A DNA stretch of 44,177 bases from an uncultured Lachnospiraceae bacterium (GCA_934432885.1 CAKRYY010000024.1:1-44177); one strand, 5' to 3'; positions 23,484 to 33,751 are shown, counted from the first letter of the stretch. Program-made: numbers and translations. Notes: generated by a model from the sequence alone, not told the origin.

Positions 23484-24806
23484 TTAGCCTAAAAGCTGTG
23501 GAATCAGCCCTTTTTCGACCAATGCCTGAAGGGATTTTAAGATACCGAAGCCTGCATGCTGCCAGGTTAATCCACCCTGAAAATAAACGGAATAGGGAGG
23601 CTTTATCGGGCCGTCTGCAGACAGCTCAATAGAGGAGCCGGAAACAAATGCGCCCGCAGCCATAATGACCTGACTGTCATAGCCCGGCATATCCCAGGGC
23701 TCCGGCGTTACAAAGCTGTCAACTGGTGCAGCCGACTGGATTCCCTGACAAAAGGCGATTACCCCTTCCGGATTCTGGAAGGTCACTGCCTGAATAATAT
23801 CATGACGGGATTCCTTTCCATTTGGAAGCACCAAAAAGCCAAGCTTCTCATAAAGGTTTGCCGCATACACCGCTCCCTTTAATGCGCTTGCCGTAACCGT
23901 CGGAGACAGGAAAAGTCCCTGATAAAAGGAAGGCAGTACGGAAAGCGAAGCGCCGACCTCTTTGCCCAGTCCAGGTGAAGTCAGACGGTACGCCGCATTT
24001 TCAACACATTCCTTTTTTCCTGCAATATAACCGCCGACCTGTGCAAGTCCGCCGCCCGGATTCTTGATTAACGAGCCAACCACCATATCCGCGCCAACCT
24101 GCGACGGCTCGCAGGTTTCGACAAATTCACCATAGCAGTTATCCACCATGCACAAAACATCGGGCTTACGTGCCTTGATAAAGGCAATCAGCTCTCCGAT
24201 ACGCTTTACCGAAAGCGTGGGTCTGGTCTGATAGCCCTTGGAACGCTGGATTGTTACCAGACGTGTTTTATCATTCAGCGCTTTTTCTATTTCCGGATAA
24301 TTAAAGCTTCCGTCCGGCAGCAGGTCAACCTGCCTGTAGGAAATGCCATATTCCTTTAAGGAGCCTTTGGAAGGACGGATACCGATGACCTCCTCTAAGG
24401 TATCATAGGGTTTTCCAACCGGCGAAAGCAGCTCGTCTCCCGGACGCAGATTGGAAAGCAGCGCAAGCGCAAGCGCATGTGTGCCGCAGGTAATCTGCGG
24501 TCTGACAAGCGCATCCTCCGTCTGAAAGACGGACGCGTAGACCTTTTCCAGCGTATCTCTTCCGATGTCGTTATAGCCATAGCCCGTCGTTCCGTACAGG
24601 CAGGCTTCACTGACTCTGTTTTCCTGCATCGCCTGCAGAACCTTGAGCTGATTGTATTCCGCTACCTTGTCAATTTCTGCAAAGCGGTCTGTCAGCTCAT
24701 TGCGGACCTGTTTTCCAAATTCAAATACCTTTCTTGAAATTCCAAGTGCCTGATACCTCTCCCAAAGAAGCGTATCAAGAGAAGTTTCTATTGTCTCTGC
24801 TTTCAT
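23484..24806 (-). CDS. YnbB-type PLP-dependent enzyme (methionine gamma-lyase-like family)
   Basis: A 440-residue fold-type I PLP enzyme of the YnbB / aluminium-resistance family (Met_gamma_lyase in Pfam, from memory). The family blocks are YGTTGYGYNDIGRD, LVRPQITCGTHALALAL, IQRSKGYQTRPTLSV and MVDNCYGEFVE. VVGSLIKNPGGGLAQ contains the likely PLP-binding lysine. The actual substrate has not been shown for most members, so the lyase label is tentative. It starts 1 base after the miaA stop region, as in Bacillus where ynbB is near miaA and hfq. No hfq follows here. ATG at 24806 with GAAAGGA upstream. Confidence 0.9.
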   Translation of the reverse strand: MKAETIETSLDTLLWERYQALGISRKVFEFGKQVRNELTDRFAEIDKVAEYNQLKVLQAMQENRVSEACLYGTTGYGYNDIGRDTLEKVYASVFQTEDALVRPQITCGTHALALALLSNLRPGDELLSPVGKPYDTLEEVIGIRPSKGSLKEYGISYRQVDLLPDGSFNYPEIEKALNDKTRLVTIQRSKGYQTRPTLSVKRIGELIAFIKARKPDVLCMVDNCYGEFVETCEPSQVGADMVVGSLIKNPGGGLAQVGGYIAGKKECVENAAYRLTSPGLGKEVGASLSVLPSFYQGLFLSPTVTASALKGAVYAANLYEKLGFLVLPNGKESRHDIIQAVTFQNPEGVIAFCQGIQSAAPVDSFVTPEPWDMPGYDSQVIMAAGAFVSGSSIELSADGPIKPPYSVYFQGGLTWQHAGFGILKSLQALVEKGLIPQLLG

Positions 24807-24807
24807 C

Positions 24808-25755
24808 CTAAAGCATCCTTTCTTTCATTTTTTCCTGCATATAAGCCAGTATACGGCTTGAATCATCACCAAATTCTTCACGATTTATCCAGATAACCTC
24901 TTTTTCGCGTCCAAACCAGGTAAGCTGACGCTTTGCAAAATGTCTGGTATTGCGTTTTATGAGGTATATGGCTTCCTCTAAAGTCTGCTTTCCATTCAAA
25001 TAATCGGCAATTTCCTTATAGCCAAGCCCCTGCATGGAAACCATTTCGCGCTTACAGCCCGCAGCAAGAAGTCCCTTTACTTCATCCACAAGTCCCTCTG
25101 AGAGCATCTGGTCCACGCGGCGGTCGATTCTTTCATACAGACGGTCGCGCCTGTCCGTCAAAACAAAATAGCAGGCATTGTACGCACTTTCTTTTTGGCG
25201 CTGCTTGGCATTGTGCTCCGAAATCGGCTGTCCGGTCAAATGATAATATTCCAATGCCCGGATCATCCGTTTATGATTATTTTCATGAATCAGCTCTGCA
25301 GACACAGGATCAACCTGCTTTAGCATATCATGCAGGAAAATACCTCCCCTGTTTTTCAAAAGCTCCTCCAGATAAAGACGATACGCGCCGTCTCCCTCTT
25401 CCTTGGTAAAGTCAATGTCATAAAGCACTGACTGGATATAAAATCCGGTGCCGCCGACAATGATTGGAAGATGTCCGCGCCCTGCAATTTCTTCCATATA
25501 CTGCTTTGCAAGCCGCTGAAATATCGTAATATTAAAGCTCTCCGTAGGGTTTAAGATGTCTAACAGATGATGTGCAACACCCTGCATTTCCTCTTTTCTG
25601 ATTTTGGCAGAGCCAATGTCCATTCCCTTATAAACCTGCATGGAATCAGCCGAGATGATTTCCCCTCCTACCTGCTTTGCCAGTGCAATGGACAAAGCCG
25701 TCTTACCGACGGCGGTGGGTCCTGCCAATATTAAAAGCGGCTTTTTCTGCTCCAT
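24808..25755 (-). CDS. miaA: tRNA dimethylallyltransferase
   Basis: Adds a dimethylallyl group to N6 of A37 in tRNAs reading codons that begin with U; MiaB, encoded upstream, then methylthiolates the product. At 315 aa it is of normal length. The P-loop GPTAVGKTALS is at residues 12-22, followed by ISADSMQVYKGMDIGSAK and IIVGGTGFYIQSVLYDIDF. NTRHFAKRQLTWFGREK is the C-terminal family signature. ATG at 25755 with GGAAGG upstream, 18 bases after mutL. Confidence 0.96.
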   Translation of the reverse strand: MEQKKPLLILAGPTAVGKTALSIALAKQVGGEIISADSMQVYKGMDIGSAKIRKEEMQGVAHHLLDILNPTESFNITIFQRLAKQYMEEIAGRGHLPIIVGGTGFYIQSVLYDIDFTKEEGDGAYRLYLEELLKNRGGIFLHDMLKQVDPVSAELIHENNHKRMIRALEYYHLTGQPISEHNAKQRQKESAYNACYFVLTDRRDRLYERIDRRVDQMLSEGLVDEVKGLLAAGCKREMVSMQGLGYKEIADYLNGKQTLEEAIYLIKRNTRHFAKRQLTWFGREKEVIWINREEFGDDSSRILAYMQEKMKERML

Positions 25756-25773
25756 TTAACTTCCTTTCCGGCA

Positions 25774-27669
25774 TTATACAATCCGGTTAAATTTCTTTTC
25801 CAGCTCATATTTGCTCATTGTAATAACAGTCGGTCTGCCATGCGGACAATGATAGGGATTTTCCAGTGTCATAAGCTCGTCCAAAAGCGCCTGCGCCTCT
25901 GCCATAGACAGAAAGTGGCTGCCCTTTACTGCCGCCTTGCATGACATCGAAGCAATTTTTCCGGTAATGGCCTGTGCCTCTCCCCTCAGGGCTCCCTGCG
26001 ACAATTCGTCAAGAATCTCCAGCAAAAGCTCCTTTGCGCTCCGTCCGAAAAGGTCTGTCGGAATTCCTCTTACCGCATATTCATTTCCGCCAAAAGGCTC
26101 TATTTCAAATCCAAGCCTTGCAAAATAATCCTGATACTGTAAGTAGGTTTCTTCTTCTCTTCCACTCAGCGTAAGAATGGTAGGTGGATTCAGCTGCTGA
26201 ATCATTACCGCTGAATTTTGTACCTGCCGAAGAAGCCGTTCATATTTCACCTTTTCATGGGCTGCATGCTGATCCATAAAAAAGAGCTTATCGCGAAATA
26301 CGATAATCCAGTAAGTGTCAAAAACCTGTCCAAGCACATGATACTCGCTGCGCAGATTTTTGGTAAGCAGCTTTTCTTCAAATAAATCCATCTGCACAGG
26401 ACGCACGGTATTCATATCAGAAGCAGGACCTGCATCCAAAGCTTTGACAGCCTCATAGGGATTTTCCTCAAAAACAGCGCTTACTCCCAGCTTATCTGCA
26501 GCCTCATAATTATCTGCCGCAGGCTGTGTTGTCTGTAAAACTTCCTTTTCCGTAAAGACAGGCATTGATACGATCTCTTTTTCTTCATAGCAGGCTCTTG
26601 CTTTTTCCTCAAACGGCTCCGGCACAGGAGATAAATCCTTTTGGGGTTCCTCCTCTTTCGTAAGTACGACCTTTTTTAACATTTCATGATTTGAAAGCGT
26701 CTCGCTGATTGCCTGAAACAAAAAATCGGCAACCTCTGCCTGCTCATGGAAACGCACCTCCATCTTGGAAGGATGCACATTTACATCCAGCATATCCGGC
26801 GAAAGCGAAAGATGCAGAACAAAAAACGGATATTTATGCTGCATTAAAAAAGGCTTATACGCATCCTCTGCTGCTTTTGCAATCAGAGGACTTTTGATAA
26901 ATCTGCCATTGATATAATAATTTTCAAAATTACGGTTGGCTCTGCCGACAACAGGAGTTCCAAGAAAACCCCAAATTTTCATTTCAGAAGCCTCTGCTTT
27001 AATTGGAACCAGCTCGCCCGCAATTTCCCTGCCATAAATCCGGTAAATGATTTCTCTTAAATCCCCGTTTCCCGACGTATGGAATTTCACCTGCCCATTC
27101 TGCACATACTTAAAGGAAATATGCGGATTAGACAACGCCAGATGCTCCATCAGGTCAGAGATATGACCACCCTCGGACATTGGAGATTTTAAAAATTTCT
27201 TTCTGGCTGGAACATTATAAAAAAGGTTCCTGACAAGAAGCGTTGTCCCCTCCGGCGCGCCGATTTCCTCTTTTTCCTTCTGCATCCCTCCCCAGATAGC
27301 ATAACGTACGCCAGTTAACTCTTCCTTTGTCTTGGTAATCATTTCCACCTGGGAAACGGCGCAGATACTGGAAAGTGCCTCCCCCCGGAAGCCAAGGCTT
27401 GATAGCCGCAGCAAATCCTCGGCAGAGCGTATCTTACTTGTAGCATGCCGTAGAAAAGCTTTTTCTATCTGGGCAGTTTCGATACCGCAGCCATTGTCCG
27501 TTACCCGAATCAGCGAAATACCGCCCTCCTTAATTTCTACTGTAACGGCATCCGCTCCGGAATCCATCGCATTTTCCACCAGCTCCTTTACGACGCTGGC
27601 AGGACGGTCGACCACTTCCCCCGCGGCAATCTTATCAATCGTGCTTTCGTCCAGAATATGTATTTCCAT
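25774..27669 (-). CDS. mutL: DNA mismatch repair protein MutL
   Basis: Mismatch-repair ATPase and nicking endonuclease (631 aa). The N-terminal GHKL ATPase shows ELVENAMDSGADA, DNGCGI and SLGFRGEALSSI. A variable linker spans roughly residues 330-430. The C-terminal endonuclease has DQHAAHEKVKYERL (from residue 466), SMSCKAAVKG and CPHGRPT (from 608). These motifs mark the nicking type of MutL used in organisms without MutH. It follows mutS by 28 bases. Confidence 0.97.
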   Translation of the reverse strand: MEIHILDESTIDKIAAGEVVDRPASVVKELVENAMDSGADAVTVEIKEGGISLIRVTDNGCGIETAQIEKAFLRHATSKIRSAEDLLRLSSLGFRGEALSSICAVSQVEMITKTKEELTGVRYAIWGGMQKEKEEIGAPEGTTLLVRNLFYNVPARKKFLKSPMSEGGHISDLMEHLALSNPHISFKYVQNGQVKFHTSGNGDLREIIYRIYGREIAGELVPIKAEASEMKIWGFLGTPVVGRANRNFENYYINGRFIKSPLIAKAAEDAYKPFLMQHKYPFFVLHLSLSPDMLDVNVHPSKMEVRFHEQAEVADFLFQAISETLSNHEMLKKVVLTKEEEPQKDLSPVPEPFEEKARACYEEKEIVSMPVFTEKEVLQTTQPAADNYEAADKLGVSAVFEENPYEAVKALDAGPASDMNTVRPVQMDLFEEKLLTKNLRSEYHVLGQVFDTYWIIVFRDKLFFMDQHAAHEKVKYERLLRQVQNSAVMIQQLNPPTILTLSGREEETYLQYQDYFARLGFEIEPFGGNEYAVRGIPTDLFGRSAKELLLEILDELSQGALRGEAQAITGKIASMSCKAAVKGSHFLSMAEAQALLDELMTLENPYHCPHGRPTVITMSKYELEKKFNRIV

Positions 27670-27697
27670 CTTAAACGCTCCCTATCCTTTCCGGTGC

Positions 27698-30352
27698 TTA
27701 TCCCTGCCACCTGTTTTTCAGACGGCTTTGCAGACGGTACAGCGTATTCAACGCGTCTAACGGCGTCAGATTTCCAATATCAATCGACTCCAGTTCCTTT
27801 AAAATATCCGTATCTGTCACTGTGTCAAAAAGTGACATCTGTGTCATGTCTACTTCGTCATATTTTTTAACCCTGCGTTTGGATTCAGAGGCACTTTCCA
27901 CAACAATGCTCTGTACCTTTTCCGTAATGTCATTATCACTGAGCTGTTCTACGATTTCCTTGGCTCTGTCAATGATAATATCCGGTACGCCTGCCAGCTT
28001 TGCCACCTGAATACCATAGCTCTTATCTGCGCCGCCCCGGATGATTTTTCGTAAAAATACAATATCATCGCCCTTTTCCTTTACGGCAATGCAGTAGTTG
28101 TTTACATTATTCATCTTGCCTTCCAGCTCGGTAAGCTCATGGTAATGCGTCGCAAACAGCGTTTTGGCGCCGAGCAGCTTACGGTTGCTGATATGCTCAA
28201 TTACCGCCCATGCAATGGAAAGTCCATCAAAGGTCGAAGTTCCTCTGCCGATTTCATCTAAAATCAACAGGCTGTTCGATGTCGCATTCCGGAGAATGTT
28301 GGCAACCTCGTTCATCTCGACCATAAAGGTGCTCTGCCCGCTCGCAAGGTCATCCGATGCGCCGACTCTGGTAAAGATACGGTCAACAATGCCGATATTA
28401 GCGGATTTTGCAGGCACAAAGCTTCCAATCTGCGCCATCAGTACAATCAGGGCGCTCTGCCGCATGTATGTCGATTTTCCCGCCATGTTAGGTCCGGTAA
28501 TAATGGAAATGCAGTGGTGATTATTGTCCAGATAAGTATCGTTGGAAATAAACATTTCATTGCAGATCATCTGCTCCACTACCGGATGTCTGCCCTCTTT
28601 GATGTCAATGATCCCTTTTTCGTTAAGCTTTGGCCGCACATAACGGTTTCGTTCCGCAGTAAGGGAAAGGGATGCAAATACATCCAGCGCTGCAACTGCC
28701 TTTGCAGTCTTCTGAATCCGTTCAATCTGCCCTGCAATCTGCTCCCGGATCTGGCAGAACGCATCATATTCCAGTGTGCAGAGCTTGTCCTCTGCATTTA
28801 AAATGGTATCCTCCAGCTCCTTTAAGCGCGGAGTCGTATACCGCTCGGCATTTGCAAGCGTCTGTCTGCGGACATAGTCATCTGGCACAAGCTCCTTATA
28901 GGAATTGGTCACTTCAAAATAGTATCCAAATATTTTATTATACTTAATACGCAGGTTTTTAATTCCTGTCCTTGCCCTGTCCTTTTCCTCAAGCTCAGCA
29001 AGCCAGGTCTTTCCTTCCGTCTTTGCATGACGCAGCATGTCGATATCTGCATCAAAGCCTTCGCGTATCATCCCGCCCTCACGGATTGAAATGGGCGGCT
29101 CCTCCACAATCGCTTTACCAATCAAGGAAGCAATGTCCTCTAACGGATCAATATCTGCCAGGATTTTCTGTATTGCGTCTGCGTGCAGGTCAGACAGCAC
29201 TGTTCTGATATGTGGCAGCATGGAAAGTGAGCTTTGAAGTGCAAGTAAATCTCTTGGATTGGCAGTCTTATAGCTTACCTTTCCAAGCAGCCGTTCCAGA
29301 TCATAGACGGGATTTAGGTATTCCCTTATCTCATCCCTTGCAAACGCATTTTTGCAAAGCTCCTCTACTGCATCAAGCCGGCTTTCTATGCCAGCCCTTT
29401 CTATCAGAGGCTGCTCTAAAAAGCTGCGTAGCATCCTCGCTCCCATTGCGGTCTTTGTTTTATCCAAAACCCACAAAAGAGAGCCTCTTTTCTGTTTTTC
29501 ACGTAAGGTTTCCGTCAGCTCAAGATTACGTCTCGTAGAGCTGTCGAGCAGCATATATTTACTTGCAAGATACGGATACAGATGTGTAAAATGCTCCAGG
29601 GAGGTTTTCTGGTTTTCATACAGATACTGCAAAAGGCTGCCCGCTGCAATGATTCCAATTGGAAAATCCTCTATGCCAAGCCCTATCAACGTACTGACCT
29701 GAAAGTGCTTTTGCAGGCACTTCCTGCAGCCCGTTTCTTCAAAGCAGGCGCTTTCCCTTGCATATACGGTAATTCCAAGCCTGCCCTTTAAATCCTCTAT
29801 ATCTATGCCACTGACAAGGAACGCATCGTTGCAGATAATCTCAGAGGGCATGTATTTGTTGATTTCATCCAGCAGCCTTCTGTTATCTTCGACCTCTGTC
29901 AGGAAATAATCTCCCGTCGTAACATCCGCAATAGAAACGCCGATTTTTTCGGAGAACCAGACAATGCTCATCAGATAATTGTTTCTGCCCTCTTCCAGAG
30001 ACTGTACATCCAGATTGGTTCCCGGTGTAACAATGCGTACAACTTCCCGCTTTACGATTCCCTTTGCCTGCTTTGGGTCCTCCACCTGTTCACAGATGGC
30101 AACCTTATAGCCGGCAGATACAAGTCTGTTTAAATATCCCTCGACGGCATGATAAGGGACGCCGCACATCGGCGCCCTCTCCTCCTGTCCGCAGTTTTTT
30201 CCAGTCAGTGTAATTTCAAGCACCTTAGATGCTGTCAGAGCGTCCTCATAAAACATCTCATAGAAATCACCCAGCCGGTAAAATAGAATACAGTCCTGAT
30301 ATTGTTTTTTTGTCTCCAAATATTGCTGCATCATTGGCGTAAATTCAGCCAT
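27698..30352 (-). CDS. mutS: DNA mismatch repair protein MutS
   Basis: Mismatch-recognition ATPase (884 aa, full length MutS1). The N-terminal mismatch-binding domain has QYLETKKQYQDCILFYRLGDFYEMF with the Phe-x-Glu wedge (FYE), and TGKNCGQEERAPMCGVPYHAV. The ATPase has GPNMAGKSTYMRQ (from residue 620), then LILDEIGRGTSTFDG (DE at 699-700) and ATHYHEL. The C-terminal tail contains DMTQMSLFD, a likely beta-clamp-binding motif. ATG at 30352 with GGGAGA upstream. Confidence 0.97.
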   Translation of the reverse strand: MAEFTPMMQQYLETKKQYQDCILFYRLGDFYEMFYEDALTASKVLEITLTGKNCGQEERAPMCGVPYHAVEGYLNRLVSAGYKVAICEQVEDPKQAKGIVKREVVRIVTPGTNLDVQSLEEGRNNYLMSIVWFSEKIGVSIADVTTGDYFLTEVEDNRRLLDEINKYMPSEIICNDAFLVSGIDIEDLKGRLGITVYARESACFEETGCRKCLQKHFQVSTLIGLGIEDFPIGIIAAGSLLQYLYENQKTSLEHFTHLYPYLASKYMLLDSSTRRNLELTETLREKQKRGSLLWVLDKTKTAMGARMLRSFLEQPLIERAGIESRLDAVEELCKNAFARDEIREYLNPVYDLERLLGKVSYKTANPRDLLALQSSLSMLPHIRTVLSDLHADAIQKILADIDPLEDIASLIGKAIVEEPPISIREGGMIREGFDADIDMLRHAKTEGKTWLAELEEKDRARTGIKNLRIKYNKIFGYYFEVTNSYKELVPDDYVRRQTLANAERYTTPRLKELEDTILNAEDKLCTLEYDAFCQIREQIAGQIERIQKTAKAVAALDVFASLSLTAERNRYVRPKLNEKGIIDIKEGRHPVVEQMICNEMFISNDTYLDNNHHCISIITGPNMAGKSTYMRQSALIVLMAQIGSFVPAKSANIGIVDRIFTRVGASDDLASGQSTFMVEMNEVANILRNATSNSLLILDEIGRGTSTFDGLSIAWAVIEHISNRKLLGAKTLFATHYHELTELEGKMNNVNNYCIAVKEKGDDIVFLRKIIRGGADKSYGIQVAKLAGVPDIIIDRAKEIVEQLSDNDITEKVQSIVVESASESKRRVKKYDEVDMTQMSLFDTVTDTDILKELESIDIGNLTPLDALNTLYRLQSRLKNRWQG

Positions 30353-30369
30353 GTTTTCTCTCCCGTTCT

Positions 30370-31845
30370 TTAGCTGGCAGTATCTCCATCCAGCATCGTT
30401 CCCATATAGTAAAAGCCCTTACATTCATCCAGACTCACCTTCACATAAGTCCCAATCAGACTGTCATCTCCGGGGAAATGAACGAGCATATTATTGGACA
30501 TACGCCCGGTCATAAGCCTGTCATCATGTGCATTTTTTTCTTCTACCAGCACCTCCGCAGTCTGTCCTGCGAGCAGCGCGGCACGCGCTCTTGCCGTCTC
30601 CTGTACAACAGCAAGCAGACGGTCAAAGCCTTCCTTTACGACCGCCTCCGGCACCTGGTTTTCCATAGCTGCAGCAGGCGTTCCGCTGCGTTTGGAATAA
30701 ATAAAGGTAAACGCATTGTCAAACTGTACCTTTTTTACAACGTCAATCGTCTCATCCACATCCTCCGGCTCCTCTCCCGGGAAGCCCACAATAATATCCG
30801 TCGTAATCGCAAGGTCTGGTATTTCCTTTCTGAGCTTATCCGCAAGCGCAAGATACCCTTCTTTGGTATAACGCCGGTTCATTGCCTTTAGGATTCTCGT
30901 AGAACCCGACTGCAGCGGCAGATGCAGATGTCTGCAAATCTTTTTGGAATGTTTCATAACCTCTATCAGCTCATCTGATAAATCCTTCGGATGCGAGGTC
31001 ATAAAACGAATCCGCCTTATGCCTTCAATCTTTTCAACCTCCTGCAAAAGCTGCGCAAAGGTAACCTGCTCATCCAAATTTTTCCCATAAGAGTTGACAT
31101 TCTGTCCAAGCAGCATAATCTCTGTAACGCCGTCCTTCGCCAGACTCCTGATTTCGTCCAAAATATCCTGTACCTTACGGCTGCGTTCCCTGCCGCGTAC
31201 ATAGGGAACAATACAATAGCTGCAGAAATTATTGCAGCCAAACATAATATTGGTGCCGGACTTAAAGGAATACTTACGTTCAACCGGCAAATCCTCTACA
31301 ATCCGGTCCGTATCCTTCCAGATATCTATTACCATGCCCTGTTTTTCTGCAAGCGTGTGGTATAAAAGCTCTGCAAACTTAAAAATATTGTGTGTGCCAA
31401 AAATAAGGTCTACAAAAGAATAGCTCTTTCGAATCTTTTCAATAACGCTATTCTCCTGCATCATACAGCCGCAGAGCGCTATTTTCATCTGTGGATTCCT
31501 GCGCTTATAGCCATGCAGCACGCCAAGTCTTCCGTATACTCTCTGATTTGCATTGTCCCTGACGGTACAGGTGTTGAAAATTACAAAATCCGCATCCTCA
31601 TTTTCAATCACCTCATATCCCGCTTCCTCTAAAATTCCAATCAGCTTTTCAGAGTCTCTCGCATTCATCTGGCAGCCAAAGGTCACAACGCAGGCAGTCA
31701 GCTTCCGCCCAAGCTGCTTCTGCCTTTCCATAACAAGCCCTTTGGCTTTTTTCATAAAATAATATTGTCTTTCAGGTTCTGCATCGGGAATGGGACCATT
31801 TTCATCAATCCTCGTAAGCAGAGCCAGCTTTTCCTGTTTTTCCAA
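30370..31845 (-). CDS. miaB: tRNA-2-methylthio-N6-dimethylallyladenosine synthase
   Basis: A radical-SAM methylthiotransferase that acts after MiaA on A37 of tRNA. At 491 aa it has a roughly 50-residue N-terminal extension, common in Clostridia. The UPF0004 domain supplies cluster cysteines at C58 (VTFGCQMN), C93 (NTCTVR) and C127 (ALCGCM). The radical-SAM motif C204-x3-C208-x2-C211 is in MFGCNNFCSYCIVPYVRGRE. A TRAM domain ends the protein. The most upstream start is TTG at 31845 with a modest GGAAG site, and no better ATG occurs until residue 31. It is in the same run as miaA, with mutS and mutL between them. Confidence 0.95.
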   Translation of the reverse strand: MEKQEKLALLTRIDENGPIPDAEPERQYYFMKKAKGLVMERQKQLGRKLTACVVTFGCQMNARDSEKLIGILEEAGYEVIENEDADFVIFNTCTVRDNANQRVYGRLGVLHGYKRRNPQMKIALCGCMMQENSVIEKIRKSYSFVDLIFGTHNIFKFAELLYHTLAEKQGMVIDIWKDTDRIVEDLPVERKYSFKSGTNIMFGCNNFCSYCIVPYVRGRERSRKVQDILDEIRSLAKDGVTEIMLLGQNVNSYGKNLDEQVTFAQLLQEVEKIEGIRRIRFMTSHPKDLSDELIEVMKHSKKICRHLHLPLQSGSTRILKAMNRRYTKEGYLALADKLRKEIPDLAITTDIIVGFPGEEPEDVDETIDVVKKVQFDNAFTFIYSKRSGTPAAAMENQVPEAVVKEGFDRLLAVVQETARARAALLAGQTAEVLVEEKNAHDDRLMTGRMSNNMLVHFPGDDSLIGTYVKVSLDECKGFYYMGTMLDGDTAS

Positions 31846-31886
31846 AATCTTCCGATTTCCTTTCCCTTAAAATCCTGTACTGTAAA

Positions 31887-33134
31887 TCAGCGAATCTGTC
31901 CGTTTCCCGTCAGGGCATATTTATAGGTCGTCAGTTCCTTTAAACCCATCGGTCCACGCGCATGCAGCTTTTGCGTGCTGATGCCGATTTCACCGCCAAA
32001 GCCAAATTCAAATCCATCCGTAAAACGGGTAGACGCATTGACATAAACGCAGGCAGAATCAATTTCCCGCTGAAACTTCTCGGCATGCTCCTTATCCTGC
32101 GTGATAATCGCATCCGAATGATGCGTGCTGTTGCGATTGATATGGGCAATTGCCTCTGCAATATCCGAAACGGTAACGGCAGATAAGATATAATCCAGAT
32201 ATTCTGTTTCATAATCTGCTTCTGATGCAGGCTTTGCATCCTGTAAGACCTCGCATACAAGCTCATCACCCCTGATTTCCACCTCATGTACCTGTGACAG
32301 CTTCTGTTGCAGCAGAGGCAAAAAGTCCGCAGCAATTTTCTTATGGAGCACAAGGGATTCGCAGGCATTGCAGACACCGATACGCTGTGTCTTTGCATTA
32401 ACGACAATATCTGCTGCCATCGAAAGATCCGCCGTCTCATCAACAAAAATATGGCAGTTTCCAGTTCCTGTTTCGATAATCGGTATCGTACTACCCTCCA
32501 CTGCTGCGCGGATCAGTCCGGCGCTTCCTCTTGGAATCAGCACATCTATATAGTTATCACAGCGCATAAAAGCGGCTGTCGTCTCTCTGTCAGTAGCCTC
32601 GATGAGTTGAATGGCATCACCTAAAACGCCAGTGCTTTCCAAAGCTGCTCTGATGGATGCCGTAATTGCCATATTGGAATGTAAGGCATCCTTTCCGCCC
32701 TTTAATATAACTGCATTTCCAGCCTTAAAGCAAAGCGCAAACGCATCTGCCGTCACGTTGGGACGTGATTCATAAATAATGCCAATGACACCAAGCGGAA
32801 CGGAAATCTTGCGAATTTTAAGCCCGTTTGGGCGCTCCCATTCCTCTAATATCTGACCAACAGGGTCTGGCAGCTTTACAATCTGCAAAATCCCCTCTGC
32901 CATTGCCTTTATCCTGTCAGTGCTTAACTGTAGCCGGTCCAGCATTCCCGGGTGCATGCCATTTTCTCTGCCCGCCTGCATATCCTTTTCATTAGCGTCA
33001 AGGATTTTCTGTGTATCCTTTAAAAGACCTTCTGCCGCAGCTGTAAGCGCCTTATTTTTCTCTTCTTCGGAAAGCACCTGCAGACTGTACTTTGCTGCAA
33101 CTGCCCTTTCCCCCATTTTTTCCAATATCTGCAT
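31887..33134 (-). CDS. proA: Gamma-glutamyl phosphate reductase
   Basis: Second step of proline synthesis: reduces gamma-glutamyl phosphate to glutamate-5-semialdehyde with NADPH. At 415 aa it is standard. It has the aldehyde-dehydrogenase fold, with GVIGIIYESRPNVTADAFALCFKAGN, ILKGGKDALHSN, the catalytic cysteine in IGVCNACESLV, and FGFGGEIGISTQKLHARGPMG near the C-terminus. ATG at 33134 with AAAGGAG upstream. The cyclo-ligase gene separates it from proB. Confidence 0.97.
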   Translation of the reverse strand: MQILEKMGERAVAAKYSLQVLSEEEKNKALTAAAEGLLKDTQKILDANEKDMQAGRENGMHPGMLDRLQLSTDRIKAMAEGILQIVKLPDPVGQILEEWERPNGLKIRKISVPLGVIGIIYESRPNVTADAFALCFKAGNAVILKGGKDALHSNMAITASIRAALESTGVLGDAIQLIEATDRETTAAFMRCDNYIDVLIPRGSAGLIRAAVEGSTIPIIETGTGNCHIFVDETADLSMAADIVVNAKTQRIGVCNACESLVLHKKIAADFLPLLQQKLSQVHEVEIRGDELVCEVLQDAKPASEADYETEYLDYILSAVTVSDIAEAIAHINRNSTHHSDAIITQDKEHAEKFQREIDSACVYVNASTRFTDGFEFGFGGEIGISTQKLHARGPMGLKELTTYKYALTGNGQIR

Positions 33135-33152
33135 GCCTGCTCCTTTCTATTG

Positions 33153-33731
33153 TCAGCTCTGCTTCCTTATTTCTCCCTTTTCCGTTAATACAATCTGCGG
33201 ACAAATGTCATATTCCTCAAAGGGAATTTCGTCTACTATCTGATGTGAAAAGGCGACTGCAACCGTATACAGATTTTTTATCCTGCTCAAATAACGGTCA
33301 TAATAGCCGCCTCCGTATCCAATTCTATGATATGACAGATCAAATACAACGCCCGGCATAATCATAACATCCTTTTGGCTCCCCTTTTGGGGAAAATAAA
33401 GCCGTGTTTCGTCCCCTAAAGGCTCAGGGATGCCATGAAAGCCTTCTTGCAGCTCATCCACTGATGAAATCCTGTAAAATTCCATTTCCTTTCCGATAAC
33501 AAGCGGACAATATACCTGCTTTCCAAGCAAAAGGCAGTCTGCAAGAAAAGGCAGCGTCTCCACCTCCTGCCCATAATTTGCATAGCACAGGATATTTTCC
33601 GCCTCCTGTATTTCCCTTCGGGAAAGCAGTTCTTTTCTAATCTGCATGCTCATTTCATGCCGCTCTTTTTCTGAAAGGCTGCGTCTTAGCGCCAGCATCT
33701 GCCTGCGCAGTTCCTTTTTGGCAGTATCCAC
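33153..33731 (-). CDS. 5-Formyltetrahydrofolate cyclo-ligase
   Basis: Converts 5-formyl-THF to 5,10-methenyl-THF with ATP, returning stored folate to the one-carbon pool. It is 192 aa from the GTG start at 33731, chosen because GGAGG lies 6 bases upstream; an ATG at 33749 lies before that site and has none of its own. Family features: basic start (KKELRRQMLALRRSLS), PLVIGKEMEFYRI, and the signature VVFDLSYHRIGYGGGYYDRYL, which includes the phosphate-binding glycine loop. It lies between proB and proA. The link to the ZTP riboswitch at the other end of the window is through folate status only. Confidence 0.94.
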   Translation of the reverse strand: MDTAKKELRRQMLALRRSLSEKERHEMSMQIRKELLSRREIQEAENILCYANYGQEVETLPFLADCLLLGKQVYCPLVIGKEMEFYRISSVDELQEGFHGIPEPLGDETRLYFPQKGSQKDVMIMPGVVFDLSYHRIGYGGGYYDRYLSRIKNLYTVAVAFSHQIVDEIPFEEYDICPQIVLTEKGEIRKQS

Positions 33732-33751
33732 AATTTTCCTCCGAAGCATCT

